DNA of 64,000 bases from Lentisphaerota bacterium (GTDB lineage: Bacteria > Verrucomicrobiota > Kiritimatiellia > UBA8416 > JAIOPI01): contig JAIOPI010000028.1 in NCBI GenBank assembly GCA_021413965.1, positions 62,001 to 126,000 of the forward strand, read 5' to 3'. The position numbers and the translations under genes are program-made. The notes below the pieces were generated by a model. That model was given only the letters and a program-made list of their open reading frames with translations, was not told where the DNA came from and made no database searches. Positions within the stretch are counted from its first letter, which is position 1. Each line of letters opens with the position of its first letter. Positions 1 through 9,114 of this stretch are shown here, in pieces.

Positions 1-1
1 G

Positions 2-565
2 ACGATTGACGATGCTGCCGGCGAGGCCTTCGACAAGGGCGCGAACCTTCTGGGCCTTGGCTATCCCGGGGGACCGGTCATGGATCGGATTGGCCGGCAG
101 GGGAATCCGCTCGCAGTGGACTTTCCGCGTGGGCGAGTCAAGCGGCAGCGGACAACGTTTGCCGGACTGGATCCCGATCTGTGCTTCAGTTACAGCGGCG
201 TCAAGACGGCGCTGCTCTATCACCTGCGCGACCAGCCGCTTCAACCGGAGGATCCGCGTCTGCCGGATATTGTGGCCAGCTACCAGGAGGCGATTGTCGA
301 TACCGTGATCGAGCGTTGCGAGCGGGCCATGACGGATGTGGATACCCTGTGCGTGGGCGGCGGCGTGTCGCTCAACAGCCGGCTGCGGGCGCGGTTGCAG
401 GAATTGGCCCGGCAGCGCGGGTTACGGCTTCTGCTCGCGAAGCCCGCGCATTGCGCCGACAATGCGGCGATGATTGCCGGGCTGGCCGGAGCCGGTGGCG
501 GGCTGCGCGGCGATCACGCACTCGGTGCGGACGTCATTCCCGCGCTGCCGGTGTGCGTTACCTGA
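2..565 (+). CDS. tsaD: tRNA N6-threonylcarbamoyladenosine synthase TsaD, C-terminal part (5' end outside window)
   Basis: TsaD (Kae1/YgjD family) transfers the threonylcarbamoyl group from TC-AMP to A37 of ANN-decoding tRNAs. The reading frame is open from the first base of the window, so the start lies upstream; 187 residues are visible of a family that is usually about 340. The visible part opens with the TsaD block TIDDAAGEAFDKGANLLGLG, then has CVGGGVSLNSRLR and the C-terminal CADNAAMIAG, which correspond to the ASKHA-fold nucleotide and metal-binding segments of the family. An internal ATG at 80 is not the start, because conserved TsaD sequence continues upstream of it. The next gene is on the opposite strand. 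Identification is secure; the missing N-terminal half cannot be assessed. Confidence 0.95.
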   Translation, partial: TIDDAAGEAFDKGANLLGLGYPGGPVMDRIGRQGNPLAVDFPRGRVKRQRTTFAGLDPDLCFSYSGVKTALLYHLRDQPLQPEDPRLPDIVASYQEAIVDTVIERCERAMTDVDTLCVGGGVSLNSRLRARLQELARQRGLRLLLAKPAHCADNAAMIAGLAGAGGGLRGDHALGADVIPALPVCVT

Positions 566-656
566 CGCGTCGGGGTGTGTCGTGCGCCTCTGGCCCGCCC
601 TGGTCGACCATCGGTGCCAGCGCAGGGAAGTCGGCCGGCGCCCGGTCTCCCCCTTA

Positions 657-1451
657 TCACCGGTTGCCATAGATCACGGGGCAATAGCGGGGATCGTCGA
701 GGTGATTGACGTAGACGCTGTTGGCCCCGGGATTGGGCCAGGACTTCTCGGTGCGCAAGTGCAGGGCGAAGCTGCGGCGGGGCGTATTGGACACATTCGG
801 GCCGCTGCCGTGAAAGGTATGCCGGTGGTGAAAGCTGACGCCGCCTGGCGGCAGGATCCCCGCCACTTCCTTCCACTCGGCTCCGGGCGGCAGCTGAAAG
901 TCCTGCAACTGCTTGTCGTGATTGCTCGCAAAGAAGTCGCCCTGGTTGAGGAAGCCCCAGCCGTGTGACCCGGGCACGAAGAGGACGGGCCCCGACTGGG
1001 CCGTGACGTCACTGAGGGCGATCCATGCCGTGAAGAGTTCACTGTCACGGCGCCAGTAATGCCAGTATTGGAGATCCTGGTGCCAGCCGACGCTCCCTTC
1101 GATCGCCCCGCTCGGCGGCTTGTACAGCAGTTGCACGGCCCAGACTTGAATCATGTCCGCGCCCGTGATGGCGGCCGCCCATTGGCCGAGGGCACGGTGC
1201 GAGACGAGTTCCTGGATCGTGTTGTCCGCCAGGTGCGGATGGTCGACCTTGCGCATGACGTTGGTGTCGTCGCCGGGCTTCCAGAACGGCTTGGGTGCCA
1301 CCCCGGTTTCGTAGTGACCGAGCATGACGGCATCCATGTGCGGCACGGTGCGTTCGATCAAGTCCTGCGGGATGACGGCTGGCACGGTGCAGAAACCGTC
1401 GCGCTCGAACTGGGCGCGGGCCTGGGCGTGCGGATTAGCTGGCGACGTCAT
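657..1451 (-). CDS. phytanoyl-CoA dioxygenase (PhyH) family Fe(II)/2-oxoglutarate oxygenase
   Basis: The 264-residue protein has the layout of the PhyH superfamily, soluble non-haem iron oxygenases that hydroxylate small molecules using 2-oxoglutarate. The iron ligands are visible as HQD (H124, D126) and a distal histidine in HGSGPN (H214). R226 in the following RRSFALHLR strand is well placed to bind the 2-oxoglutarate carboxylate. The N-terminal QFERDGFCTVPAVI is the typical PhyH opening. A GGGAGG ribosome site lies just before the ATG. There is no signal peptide, so it should be cytoplasmic. The substrate cannot be read from sequence; relatives act on acyl-CoAs, ectoine or other secondary metabolites. 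The neighbours (tsaD, NDH-2) give no pathway clue. Family is confident, role unknown. Confidence 0.85.
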   Translation of the reverse strand: MTSPANPHAQARAQFERDGFCTVPAVIPQDLIERTVPHMDAVMLGHYETGVAPKPFWKPGDDTNVMRKVDHPHLADNTIQELVSHRALGQWAAAITGADMIQVWAVQLLYKPPSGAIEGSVGWHQDLQYWHYWRRDSELFTAWIALSDVTAQSGPVLFVPGSHGWGFLNQGDFFASNHDKQLQDFQLPPGAEWKEVAGILPPGGVSFHHRHTFHGSGPNVSNTPRRSFALHLRTEKSWPNPGANSVYVNHLDDPRYCPVIYGNR

Positions 1452-1551
1452 GAGATGCCTCCCACCGGAACGAGCCGAATTTTAACGTATCTGCGCCGCC
1501 AAGGCGAGCAAATACCGGATGGCCTCAAGGTGAGATCACCGCAGGTCAGGT

Positions 1552-2787
1552 CTAGAAGCGGCTGATATCGCGGCCGAATATGGCCGTTTTGAGCCAATCG
1601 AAGATGACGAGCAACTTATTCTTAAAACTGACTAGCTTCGTGATATACGCAGAGCGCCAGAAGATCCACGCGCCGAAGCCCTTGCTCTGGACGCCGCGGA
1701 AATCGGCCAGCGCGCGATGCCCGCCGATGTAGGCGAGCATGCCCATGTGGACGTACTGGAAGGGTTTCTCGGGTCGCCCCCGTGCGCGTCGGTTGAGCGT
1801 GCGCGCGAGGTAGAGCCCCTCGCGCTGAGCCACCTGAGCCGTGGCGGGAAAGGCCTTGCCTTCGATGATGGCGCAATCGCCGATGGCGAACACATGGGAC
1901 GTTCCCTTGACTCGCAGATACTCGTCCGTGAGGAGGCGCCCGGCGCGATCCTTCGCGAACGGCAGGGCGCGCACCAAGGGCCGCGGACCGATTCCCGTGG
2001 ACCACAACACCAGGCCGTAGGGGAGGCTCTCGCCGTTCTGCAGCAGGATGTCCCGCTCCCGGATTTCCTTCACGCGCGAGGCGGTGCGCACCTTGATGCG
2101 CTTGCGATGGAAGCGCTGGGCCGTGTATTCGCGCAGCTTCTGGTCAAAGACGTGCAGGATGGCATCGGACGCCTCGAGCAGGGTGATGCGCACGTCGTTG
2201 ATGACCGTGGTGTACGAGCGCCTCAAATCCTTGAGGAAGTCGTTCAGTTCGGCCGCAAACTCAATGCCGGTCGGGCCGCCGCCCACAATGACAAAATGCA
2301 GCAGGCGCGCACGCTCGTCCTCCGCCAGCCCCGGGGCGCACGCTTCTTCAAAGCAGGCAATGATGCGCTGGCGGATCGTGCGGGCGTCGGCAATCTCCTT
2401 AAGGAACAGGGCGTACTTTTCGACGCCCGGAATTCCGTAGGTGTTGTTCTCCGCGCCGACGGCCACGAGCAAGGTATCGTACGGCAGGGAGAAGCGGCGT
2501 CCATCCAGCGACCCTTTGCAGTGGATGGCGGATCCGGCGGGATCGATGCCTTCGCATTCCGCGAGGTAAAAGCGGATGTTGGGCTGAGCGGTTCGAACGG
2601 GCTCGATGATGCTGCGGAATTCAATGGTTCCGACGGTCGTGCTGGGCAGCAGCGGCGTGAAGAGAAAGTGGTTCCGGGGGCTGATCAGGACGACGTCAAA
2701 GGCCTCGGGATCCAGCTGCTTCAGGAAGCTGAACGCGCCGAAGCCAGATCCGAGGATGGCGATCCGAGTCCTGGTCGATGAATCCAT
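1552..2787 (-). CDS. ndh: type II NADH dehydrogenase (NDH-2-like FAD-dependent oxidoreductase)
   Basis: The 411-residue protein matches the two-dinucleotide-binding-domain flavoprotein family that includes NDH-2, which passes electrons from NADH to membrane quinone without pumping protons. The FAD-binding motif is at residues 13-18 (GSGFGA after IAIL). The NAD(P)H-binding motif is VGGGPTGIEFAAEL around 168-181. WSTGIGPRP near 262 and AIGDCA near 301 are the late FAD-contact segments of this family. The C-terminal region holds hydrophobic and amphipathic stretches like those that fix NDH-2 to the membrane surface. PNHFLFTPLLPS-like sequence (NHFLFTPLLPS, 39-49) is typical of the NDH-2 branch and not of thioredoxin reductases. 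It is monocistronic and faces away from the next gene. A sulfide:quinone reductase is less likely because the FAD-attacking cysteines are not evident. Confidence 0.85.
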   Translation of the reverse strand: MDSSTRTRIAILGSGFGAFSFLKQLDPEAFDVVLISPRNHFLFTPLLPSTTVGTIEFRSIIEPVRTAQPNIRFYLAECEGIDPAGSAIHCKGSLDGRRFSLPYDTLLVAVGAENNTYGIPGVEKYALFLKEIADARTIRQRIIACFEEACAPGLAEDERARLLHFVIVGGGPTGIEFAAELNDFLKDLRRSYTTVINDVRITLLEASDAILHVFDQKLREYTAQRFHRKRIKVRTASRVKEIRERDILLQNGESLPYGLVLWSTGIGPRPLVRALPFAKDRAGRLLTDEYLRVKGTSHVFAIGDCAIIEGKAFPATAQVAQREGLYLARTLNRRARGRPEKPFQYVHMGMLAYIGGHRALADFRGVQSKGFGAWIFWRSAYITKLVSFKNKLLVIFDWLKTAIFGRDISRF

Positions 2788-2957
2788 GGTCTTGAGTCCG
2801 TGATAACCGGTTGCCCCGTGAGCGGCCCATTCGTGACATCTGCGGGCCTGGTACCCTCATGCGTAGGCGCCCTGTTGGACATCCGCCTGCGAAGGACGCG
2901 GTGCGTGCCGCGCTGAAACCGCTTGATCCCAAACCCGGCGGACAGTATCCACAGAGT

Positions 2958-5825
2958 ATGACTTACAAGCAATTGCCGACTGATGCGGGAACGGCGATCG
3001 ATCCGGACTTCAATCTGGAGTCGGAACCGGACCGCCAGACACTGACAGAGTGCGGTGCGTCGGTGCGCGACGGGGAGATTCGGGTGGGAACGTTGCGCGT
3101 GGTCTTTGCGGTGGCGGGAGCCGCCACGCTGGGGCGGGACGGGTTCCGACTGTCCCGATCGGACGGCGTGCTGACGATCGCGGCCGCGACCCGGGCCGCC
3201 CGGCTGAGCGCGCTGCTGGCGGCGCCGGAGTTCCTGGTTGGACGGGATCGTGTCCTTGTCCGTCAGCTTCGATTCAATCGCCGGTTCTACAAGCACGAGA
3301 TCTTTCGGGCGCCCGACGGTGAGCCGGCGCTGGCCCGCTACACAGAGGGCTTCTGGGCGGGGCTGTGCCGCGAAATCGTGCGCCGGCATTTCAACGGGGT
3401 CGCGATTTACCTGAGCGGCGAGCCGTTTCCGCAACTGGCTGACTATGGCTCCTACGAGCGCTACGCAGCGCTGCCGTCCGAGGTGCGCACGGCCAACCGC
3501 CGGCAGTTCAAGGTGTTCCTCGCCACGGCGCGCCGCTACGGCCTGGAGTCGCTCATGCAGCAGTACATCACGAAGTTTCCGGCGGCGCTGGGGCGGGACG
3601 TGGGCATTCCGTTCTTCAACTCCCGCGACCCCGGGGCCACGACCGCGGATTTCCGGCACCCGCGCGTCTACGACTTCCACCGCGAGATGTACGCGCGCTT
3701 CTTTGCCGATGTCCCGCTGGACCGGTTGATCGTCAACTTCGAGTCGGCGCCCAACAGCACGGACTTCTGCCGCGAGGTGCTGGTGCCGACGCTGGGGGCG
3801 CTGCCGCGCGTGCCGAACCTGTTCTTCCGGCTGTGGTACATGACGAATCCGGAGGCCCTTTGCGATTGGATCGCGTCATACCCGGGCGATTGCATGGTCA
3901 GCCACAAGATCATGGACACGATGGACGCCTACTTGTACCCGGCGGCGGACTCGCGCATACGCGAATGGAAGGCGTGGTTCGCGGCGCGCAAGCTCCGGGT
4001 CGACTGGAACTACCTCGTCGGGCCCTGCCACAACTGCGGCTCGAATATCTCGCGGCGGCACTGGTCCGATCCGGAATTCCTTTACACGCTGCTGGGCAAG
4101 GCGGAGCGGCTTGGCGCGGACGGGTTCAACTTCCACACCATCTGCGAGCTGCTGGCAAACACGTTCCCGTCGAAGGCCGTGGTCGATCCGGGTGAGCGCG
4201 AGATGGCGAGGCTGAATCAGTTCCACGTGGATGCCGTGGTTGATTTCGTGCGCGGCGGCCGCTTCAACGCGGACGAGTGGGTGGACCGCCACGCGGCGCA
4301 GTTCAAGCTGACGCGCCCGGTGGCGCGGCGGGTGTTTGCCGCCATGCGTGATTCGTCGCGGGCGGAGATCATGCACCTGGAGCAGTTCCCGCTGACCACG
4401 AGCGAGGGCTATGCCGTCGAGGCGCGTCGTCAGCTGGCGCAAAGCCCGCTGTACCACCCTCCGGCGAACGTGCTGTTGAACGGACAGTATCGCGAAGATC
4501 CGCACGCCTTCTGGAGTTTCATCAACAAGACGGTGCCGGACCGCAGCTATCCGGATGATTTGCAGACGCTGATCGACTACGCGGATCCTGCGCAACCCAA
4601 GTCTGCGCGCAATCCGGCGAAGCTGGCGCAGCAGATGCTGAGGCTGGGGGTGCGCAGCGAGCGCACCGCGCTGGCGCTGCGCCGGGAGATGGGCGCGCGC
4701 TGGGTGAAGGAAGTGACCAGCAACCGCGCGCTGGCAGAGGCGTGCAGCCTCGACATCCGCTCGGGCCTTGCGCTGTTCCGCCTGTATTTTCCCCGGAACG
4801 CGGCCCGCGTGCGTCGCGACGTGGATGAGGCGATGGCGCATCTGCGATCGCTGGAGGCCCTCATCCGGCGCGATGGCATGCCGTACATCCATATGCAGGA
4901 GCCGTACCATCCGGCGCCCGACCTGGACGCCCTGCGGCGGCTGCGCCGTCACCTGGGAAAGGCCTACCCGTGGCGCGCGTTTCAGCACTACGCGGCGTCG
5001 GTGAAGACGTACAACGACATCCGGCGTCACGTGCGTCCCTGGCGGGTATGGAGTCCGCGGACGCTGCGCAAGGCGGGGCAGTTGCTGGAACAGGCGGGCG
5101 CACGGGCGCAGGAGGCCGTGCGGGCCTGTGCAGGCACGCGGTTCGAGCCGATGGTGGAAGCGTGGGCCACGTATCTGGCACAGGAACGGGCGTGGCTGAC
5201 GCCACCGACGTTCAACTGCGGTGAGGCATGGGCCGCCTGGCAGCCCCTGGTGCATGACAACTGCTTCAACTACGGCGGCTTTGCGTGGGCTGATTTCCTC
5301 GCGTTTTTCGAGCCCATGCCGCGCGACAAGGGGCTCACCATCATGTGCTCCGTGCGGCGCGACGCGGACGCCCTGTGGGTGCGTTTGCGCGAAGAGAACG
5401 TGGACGCCGCGGCGCAGCGGCGGCGGTGGAAGGAATTGGAAGGGGCGCATGACCTCGGTGGCATTACGCGCGTGTTCCTGGACGTGGACCGGAAGGGCGA
5501 GTTGCTACAACAGTGGAGCGCAATTCCCCATGGCCCGACGGTGGTGGCGAGGCCGATGGTATGCCAGGGGCGCAATGGATTCGACTCGCGCGCGGTGCGC
5601 ATGGATGAGGGCGTGACGGCGGCCTTTCGCTACGAGAAGCAGGCGTGGGAGGTGGCGGTGAGGCTGGCTTTTGATGCCCTGGGCAAGGTGCCGCGGGCGG
5701 GGGATGTCTGGGGCTTGAATGTGGCGGCCAACACGCCGATCAAGCGCAACCACGCGGTGTCCTGGTGCAAGGGCTACGAGGTCGGGGCGGGGAATCCGCA
5801 GCGGCTGGGCGGCGTCGTCTTCTGA
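2958..5825 (+). CDS. large glycoside-hydrolase-like protein with C-terminal CBM9-like domain
   Basis: I start this 955-residue protein at ATG 2958; an upstream TTG in frame (2811) has no better ribosome site and would overlap the divergent gene's leader. No signal peptide or membrane segment is apparent. Residues about 1-130 look like the small alpha/beta N-terminal domain found before the barrel in GH67-like and related enzymes. Residues about 130-450 alternate strands and helices like a TIM barrel, with acidic strand ends such as VNFESAPNS and a cysteine-containing NYLVGPCHNCGSN. A helical middle region follows. The last ~190 residues end in a CBM9-like (DOMON-type) pattern: DVWGLNVAANTPIKRN followed by VSWCKGYEVGAGNPQRLGGV. 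This suggests carbohydrate processing, but I cannot assign a GH family or substrate. It converges on the PPK2 gene. Confidence 0.6.
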   Translation: MTYKQLPTDAGTAIDPDFNLESEPDRQTLTECGASVRDGEIRVGTLRVVFAVAGAATLGRDGFRLSRSDGVLTIAAATRAARLSALLAAPEFLVGRDRVLVRQLRFNRRFYKHEIFRAPDGEPALARYTEGFWAGLCREIVRRHFNGVAIYLSGEPFPQLADYGSYERYAALPSEVRTANRRQFKVFLATARRYGLESLMQQYITKFPAALGRDVGIPFFNSRDPGATTADFRHPRVYDFHREMYARFFADVPLDRLIVNFESAPNSTDFCREVLVPTLGALPRVPNLFFRLWYMTNPEALCDWIASYPGDCMVSHKIMDTMDAYLYPAADSRIREWKAWFAARKLRVDWNYLVGPCHNCGSNISRRHWSDPEFLYTLLGKAERLGADGFNFHTICELLANTFPSKAVVDPGEREMARLNQFHVDAVVDFVRGGRFNADEWVDRHAAQFKLTRPVARRVFAAMRDSSRAEIMHLEQFPLTTSEGYAVEARRQLAQSPLYHPPANVLLNGQYREDPHAFWSFINKTVPDRSYPDDLQTLIDYADPAQPKSARNPAKLAQQMLRLGVRSERTALALRREMGARWVKEVTSNRALAEACSLDIRSGLALFRLYFPRNAARVRRDVDEAMAHLRSLEALIRRDGMPYIHMQEPYHPAPDLDALRRLRRHLGKAYPWRAFQHYAASVKTYNDIRRHVRPWRVWSPRTLRKAGQLLEQAGARAQEAVRACAGTRFEPMVEAWATYLAQERAWLTPPTFNCGEAWAAWQPLVHDNCFNYGGFAWADFLAFFEPMPRDKGLTIMCSVRRDADALWVRLREENVDAAAQRRRWKELEGAHDLGGITRVFLDVDRKGELLQQWSAIPHGPTVVARPMVCQGRNGFDSRAVRMDEGVTAAFRYEKQAWEVAVRLAFDALGKVPRAGDVWGLNVAANTPIKRNHAVSWCKGYEVGAGNPQRLGGVVF

Positions 5826-5842
5826 GCCGGGACTCCGCACGA

Positions 5843-6745
5843 TCACTCAGCCATCAACGTCCGCTTGGCGGCGGCGAGTTCCTTGAGCTGGGCGGCGCCC
5901 ACGCCGGGATAGCGAAGGTCGAGGCGGGCGAGGGCGTGAATGAGGGCCGATGCCACGACGAGTCGTGTGAACCACTTGTTGTCGGCCGGCACGACGAACC
6001 AGGGGGCCTCCGGGGTGGCCGTGTGGACAATCATGTCTTCATAGGCTGCCATGTAGTCTTTCCAGAACGTGCGCTCACGGGCATCCGCGGCTGAGAACTT
6101 CCAGTTCTTCTCAGGGCGGTCGATGCGTTCGAGAAAGCGTTTTCTCTGCTCGCCGTGGGACACGTTGAGAAAGAACTTGAGCACGACGGTTCCGTTGCGC
6201 GCGAGGTAGCGCTCGAATGCACGGATGTCCTTGAAGCGGGTTTTCCAGATGTCCTTGCCAACCACGCGTGCAGGAAGTTTCTGCCTGGCCAGCAGCTCGG
6301 GATGCACGCGGACCACGAGTGTTTCCTCGTAATAGGAACGGTTGAAGATGCCGATACGGCCGCGCTCGGGCAGGTGACGCTGGCAGCGCCAGAGAAAGTC
6401 GTGGTCGAGTTCCTCATTGGACGGGGCTTTGAACGAGGCGACCTGGCAGCCCTGCGGGTTGAGCCCGGACATGACGTGCTTGATGGCGCCGTCCTTGCCC
6501 GCCGCATCCATGGCCTGGAAGATCAGCAGAACGGACCACTTGTCCTGGGCATAGAGCATATCCTGCAGGGCGGCGAGTGCCTGGACACCTGCCTGAAGGG
6601 CCTCCTCGGCCTGCGGTTTGTCGTCATGTCGAAGGTCGCCTGTATCTCGCGGGCTGAAATCCTTGAGACGGAATTGGTCGCCATCGGTAACACGATAGCC
6701 CTTGGAGAGACTGCTGGCGGACTTGATGAGCTTATCGAGTTTCAA
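5843..6745 (-). CDS. PPK2-family polyphosphate:nucleotide phosphotransferase
   Basis: PPK2 enzymes move phosphate between inorganic polyphosphate and nucleoside mono- or diphosphates in the cytoplasm. The Walker A-like loop AMDAAGKDG (K84) and the Walker B/lid segment IFNRSYYEE (about 133-141) are both intact, followed by the basic lid region and the RPEKNWKFSAADARER block typical of the short single-domain class. The best start is TTG at 6745, because a perfect AGGAGG lies six bases upstream; an ATG 16 codons further out has no ribosome site. The resulting 300 residues fit the family. Upstream is the divergent beta-helix cluster. The class (AMP-, ADP- or dual-specific) cannot be decided by eye. 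A second polyphosphate-related gene, the HD-CHAD fusion, lies at 54-55 kb. Confidence 0.92.
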   Translation of the reverse strand: MKLDKLIKSASSLSKGYRVTDGDQFRLKDFSPRDTGDLRHDDKPQAEEALQAGVQALAALQDMLYAQDKWSVLLIFQAMDAAGKDGAIKHVMSGLNPQGCQVASFKAPSNEELDHDFLWRCQRHLPERGRIGIFNRSYYEETLVVRVHPELLARQKLPARVVGKDIWKTRFKDIRAFERYLARNGTVVLKFFLNVSHGEQRKRFLERIDRPEKNWKFSAADARERTFWKDYMAAYEDMIVHTATPEAPWFVVPADNKWFTRLVVASALIHALARLDLRYPGVGAAQLKELAAAKRTLMAE

Positions 6746-6893
6746 GGTTTCCCTCCTGCATGGAATAGAAGCCGGAGACTGGGGCGACGGCACCGTGATG
6801 AGCGTACAGGGAGGAGGGTGGGCGGGGCAAGCGGGACCAGGGCGCGACGGGAGTCTACTAAAGCGTACTAGCTCCCGTGATGTAGGATGGACA

Positions 6894-6922
6894 TTGCGAT
6901 GGTGCGGTGCTACGGTTATCCA
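6894..6922 (+). promoter_or_regulatory. candidate sigma70-type promoter for the beta-helix lipoprotein cluster
   Basis: TTGCGA (6894-6899) and TATCCA (6917-6922) are separated by 17 bases and lie about 27 bases upstream of the first beta-helix start codon. It is the only plausible pair in the divergent gap to the PPK2 gene. This is a consensus match read by eye only. Confidence 0.4.
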
Positions 6923-6948
6923 TTCAGCTTTCGGAAAGGAGCGTGTTC

Positions 6949-9114
6949 ATGCGCCGATATGTGCGAGTTGTTGCCCCCCTTGTCGTGCTCGCCGCCCTGA
7001 TGCCCGGATGTCGCGGGCGAAAGTCCATGCCGCCGCCTGTGCCCCCTGCGGCGACCACGACGACCATCCCCCCTGCGCCGCCCTCCACGACGCGACCGGC
7101 AGTCGGACTGATCCCGTCAGGCGGTCGCATGATCGAACCGTCCACCCGCATCCCATCGGACTTCGCCCCGTCTCCCACCGTTGAAGTGTACGGCAACTAT
7201 CATACGGCCGGTATCATTGTGGGACTGCCGGAGGGACTGAAGGCGCCCCAGATTGGTCGCATGCAGGCATACCTGAACGTGAATGGGGTGTGGTCGCAGG
7301 TGCAGGATCCGGTCGAAGTGCGCAACTACGGCTGGTTTGCAACCAGTCTGTTCTGGCTGAAACCCGAAAGCACGTACCAGGTCAAGGTCGAGGTCCTGGG
7401 GACCGCGAGCAACACCCTGGCGACCTGGTATGGTCAAGGGGCAACGCGCAAGGAACCCGTCATCCGCGAGACGACGGACAAGCTCTATGTGGCGACGGAT
7501 GGGAATGACAGCAATCCGGGCACGCTGGCGGCGCCGTTCAAGACGCTGGCGCATGGCGTGCAGGTCTTGAAGCCCGGCGAGACGCTGTTTGTGCGTGGCG
7601 GCACGTATTACGAGGGGGATCTGCAGTTTGCCGCCAAGGCGAACGAGGCGGCGCCGCTCATCGTGCGCGCCTATCCCGGCGAGAAGCCCGTCATCAGCGG
7701 TGCGGATCCGGCCGCGCTCGATCCGGCAGCCTGGAAGGATGAGGGCAGCGGCGTCTACAGCCACCCGACCACGGAGGGCTATCGCAGCGGCTACCTGGAA
7801 GACAAGCGTTCGGGGCAGATCGTGCGTTTCTTTCCCATCCCGAGCCTCGCCGAACTGCGCGCGCGCAAGATCAACGACACCGAGAACTTCAAGGACAACC
7901 GCTTTGCCAGCTTCGGCATCGAGGCGGGAATCTTCACCGACGGGACCCGCGTTTACATCACGACCCCAGGTTCGCTGGCCGACTACCGCGTGAACATCGG
8001 GCTGCAGGGGCGCGGCTTCCAGATCGCCAAGCGCCGATCCATCCAAATCGATGGGCTTCGCATGGAGTGCTTCGGCGCGAACGACTTCAGCTGCGCGATC
8101 TTCGTGGACGACTCGGATGACGTGCTGATTCAGAACTGCCAGTTCCACAACAGCGGCTGTTACATCACGGCCAAACGCACGGCGCACCGGCTCACCATTC
8201 AAGACTGCCTGTTCAAGGACGATATCCTGAACTGGCCGTTCGGCTACATGAAGTCGGATGGCGCGGTATCCGGCTTCTTCGAGACGGGCAGCATCAACGT
8301 GGACGGCACCTTCTCGGGGCGCGGGCTGGTCTTCCGCCGCAACAAGATTCGGGGCCTGTTCGATGGCGCGCACCTGGGCCCCTGGACGTTGGACGAGGCC
8401 CGCACGCAGGAGACGGACTTCTACCAGAACGACATCGATGGCTGCATGGATGACTTCATCGAAGTGGACGGCTACGCGCGCAACGTGCGCGTATTCGACA
8501 ATTACATGGTGCGGTCGCTGTCCGGCATCTCGGTTGCGCAGGCGCTGGATGGGCCGACATACATGATTTACAACGTCATTGGTGATTGTGGCATGGTCCC
8601 GGCGGCGCAGCGCGAAAAGAATGCGGGCTACCCCTTCAAGACAAACGGCGGCCCCGAGGTTGAGGTCGGTTCCGGCCCGATGTATTTCTACCACAACACC
8701 TCCTTCACGCTCGACCCGCTCAGCCGCGCGATGCTGGTGAAGTCGGCGAAGTGGAAGAGCCTGACGATGCGTAACAACATCTGGGCCGGGCAGGATGCGG
8801 GCATCGACATCTGGGAGGAAAATCCGTCGCCGATCGACATGGATTACGACACGCTTTACATCGGCAACACGAATGTGCCGCTGGTGGTGTTGCAGTATCA
8901 TACGATCTTCAAGTCCATTGACACGGTGCGCCGCCGGTTGAAGTGGCTCAAGCATGGCCTGGTAGCCGATCCGCTTTTGCAGGATCCGAAGTCCGGCGAC
9001 TTCACGCTGCGCGGGGACAGCCCTTGCATCGATGCGGGTACGGCTCTCGCCGGCATCAACGAAGGACGCGCACTGGGCAAAGCGCCGGACATGGGGGCAT
9101 ATGAGTCACGCTAA
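6949..9114 (+). CDS. secreted right-handed parallel beta-helix lipoprotein, paralogue 1 of 3
   Basis: The 721-residue product starts at ATG 6949, eight bases after an AAGGAG site. Its N-terminus is a lipoprotein-type signal, MRRYVRVVAPLVVLAALMPG then Cys, so it is probably attached to the outer membrane; methionine at lipobox -3 is not canonical. A Pro/Thr-rich linker follows (about 25-70). A small beta domain shared by all three paralogues contains VEVYGNYHTAGIIVGLP. From about residue 180 the sequence LYVATDGNDSNPGTLAAPFK opens a parallel beta-helix typical of pectate-lyase-like proteins, with repeated NC.F and RRN.I turns. The motif GYPFKTNGGP and the C-terminal SPCIDAG...GAYESR are shared with its neighbours. 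Function is unknown; polysaccharide binding or lysis is the usual guess for this fold. Confidence 0.85.
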   Translation: MRRYVRVVAPLVVLAALMPGCRGRKSMPPPVPPAATTTTIPPAPPSTTRPAVGLIPSGGRMIEPSTRIPSDFAPSPTVEVYGNYHTAGIIVGLPEGLKAPQIGRMQAYLNVNGVWSQVQDPVEVRNYGWFATSLFWLKPESTYQVKVEVLGTASNTLATWYGQGATRKEPVIRETTDKLYVATDGNDSNPGTLAAPFKTLAHGVQVLKPGETLFVRGGTYYEGDLQFAAKANEAAPLIVRAYPGEKPVISGADPAALDPAAWKDEGSGVYSHPTTEGYRSGYLEDKRSGQIVRFFPIPSLAELRARKINDTENFKDNRFASFGIEAGIFTDGTRVYITTPGSLADYRVNIGLQGRGFQIAKRRSIQIDGLRMECFGANDFSCAIFVDDSDDVLIQNCQFHNSGCYITAKRTAHRLTIQDCLFKDDILNWPFGYMKSDGAVSGFFETGSINVDGTFSGRGLVFRRNKIRGLFDGAHLGPWTLDEARTQETDFYQNDIDGCMDDFIEVDGYARNVRVFDNYMVRSLSGISVAQALDGPTYMIYNVIGDCGMVPAAQREKNAGYPFKTNGGPEVEVGSGPMYFYHNTSFTLDPLSRAMLVKSAKWKSLTMRNNIWAGQDAGIDIWEENPSPIDMDYDTLYIGNTNVPLVVLQYHTIFKSIDTVRRRLKWLKHGLVADPLLQDPKSGDFTLRGDSPCIDAGTALAGINEGRALGKAPDMGAYESR

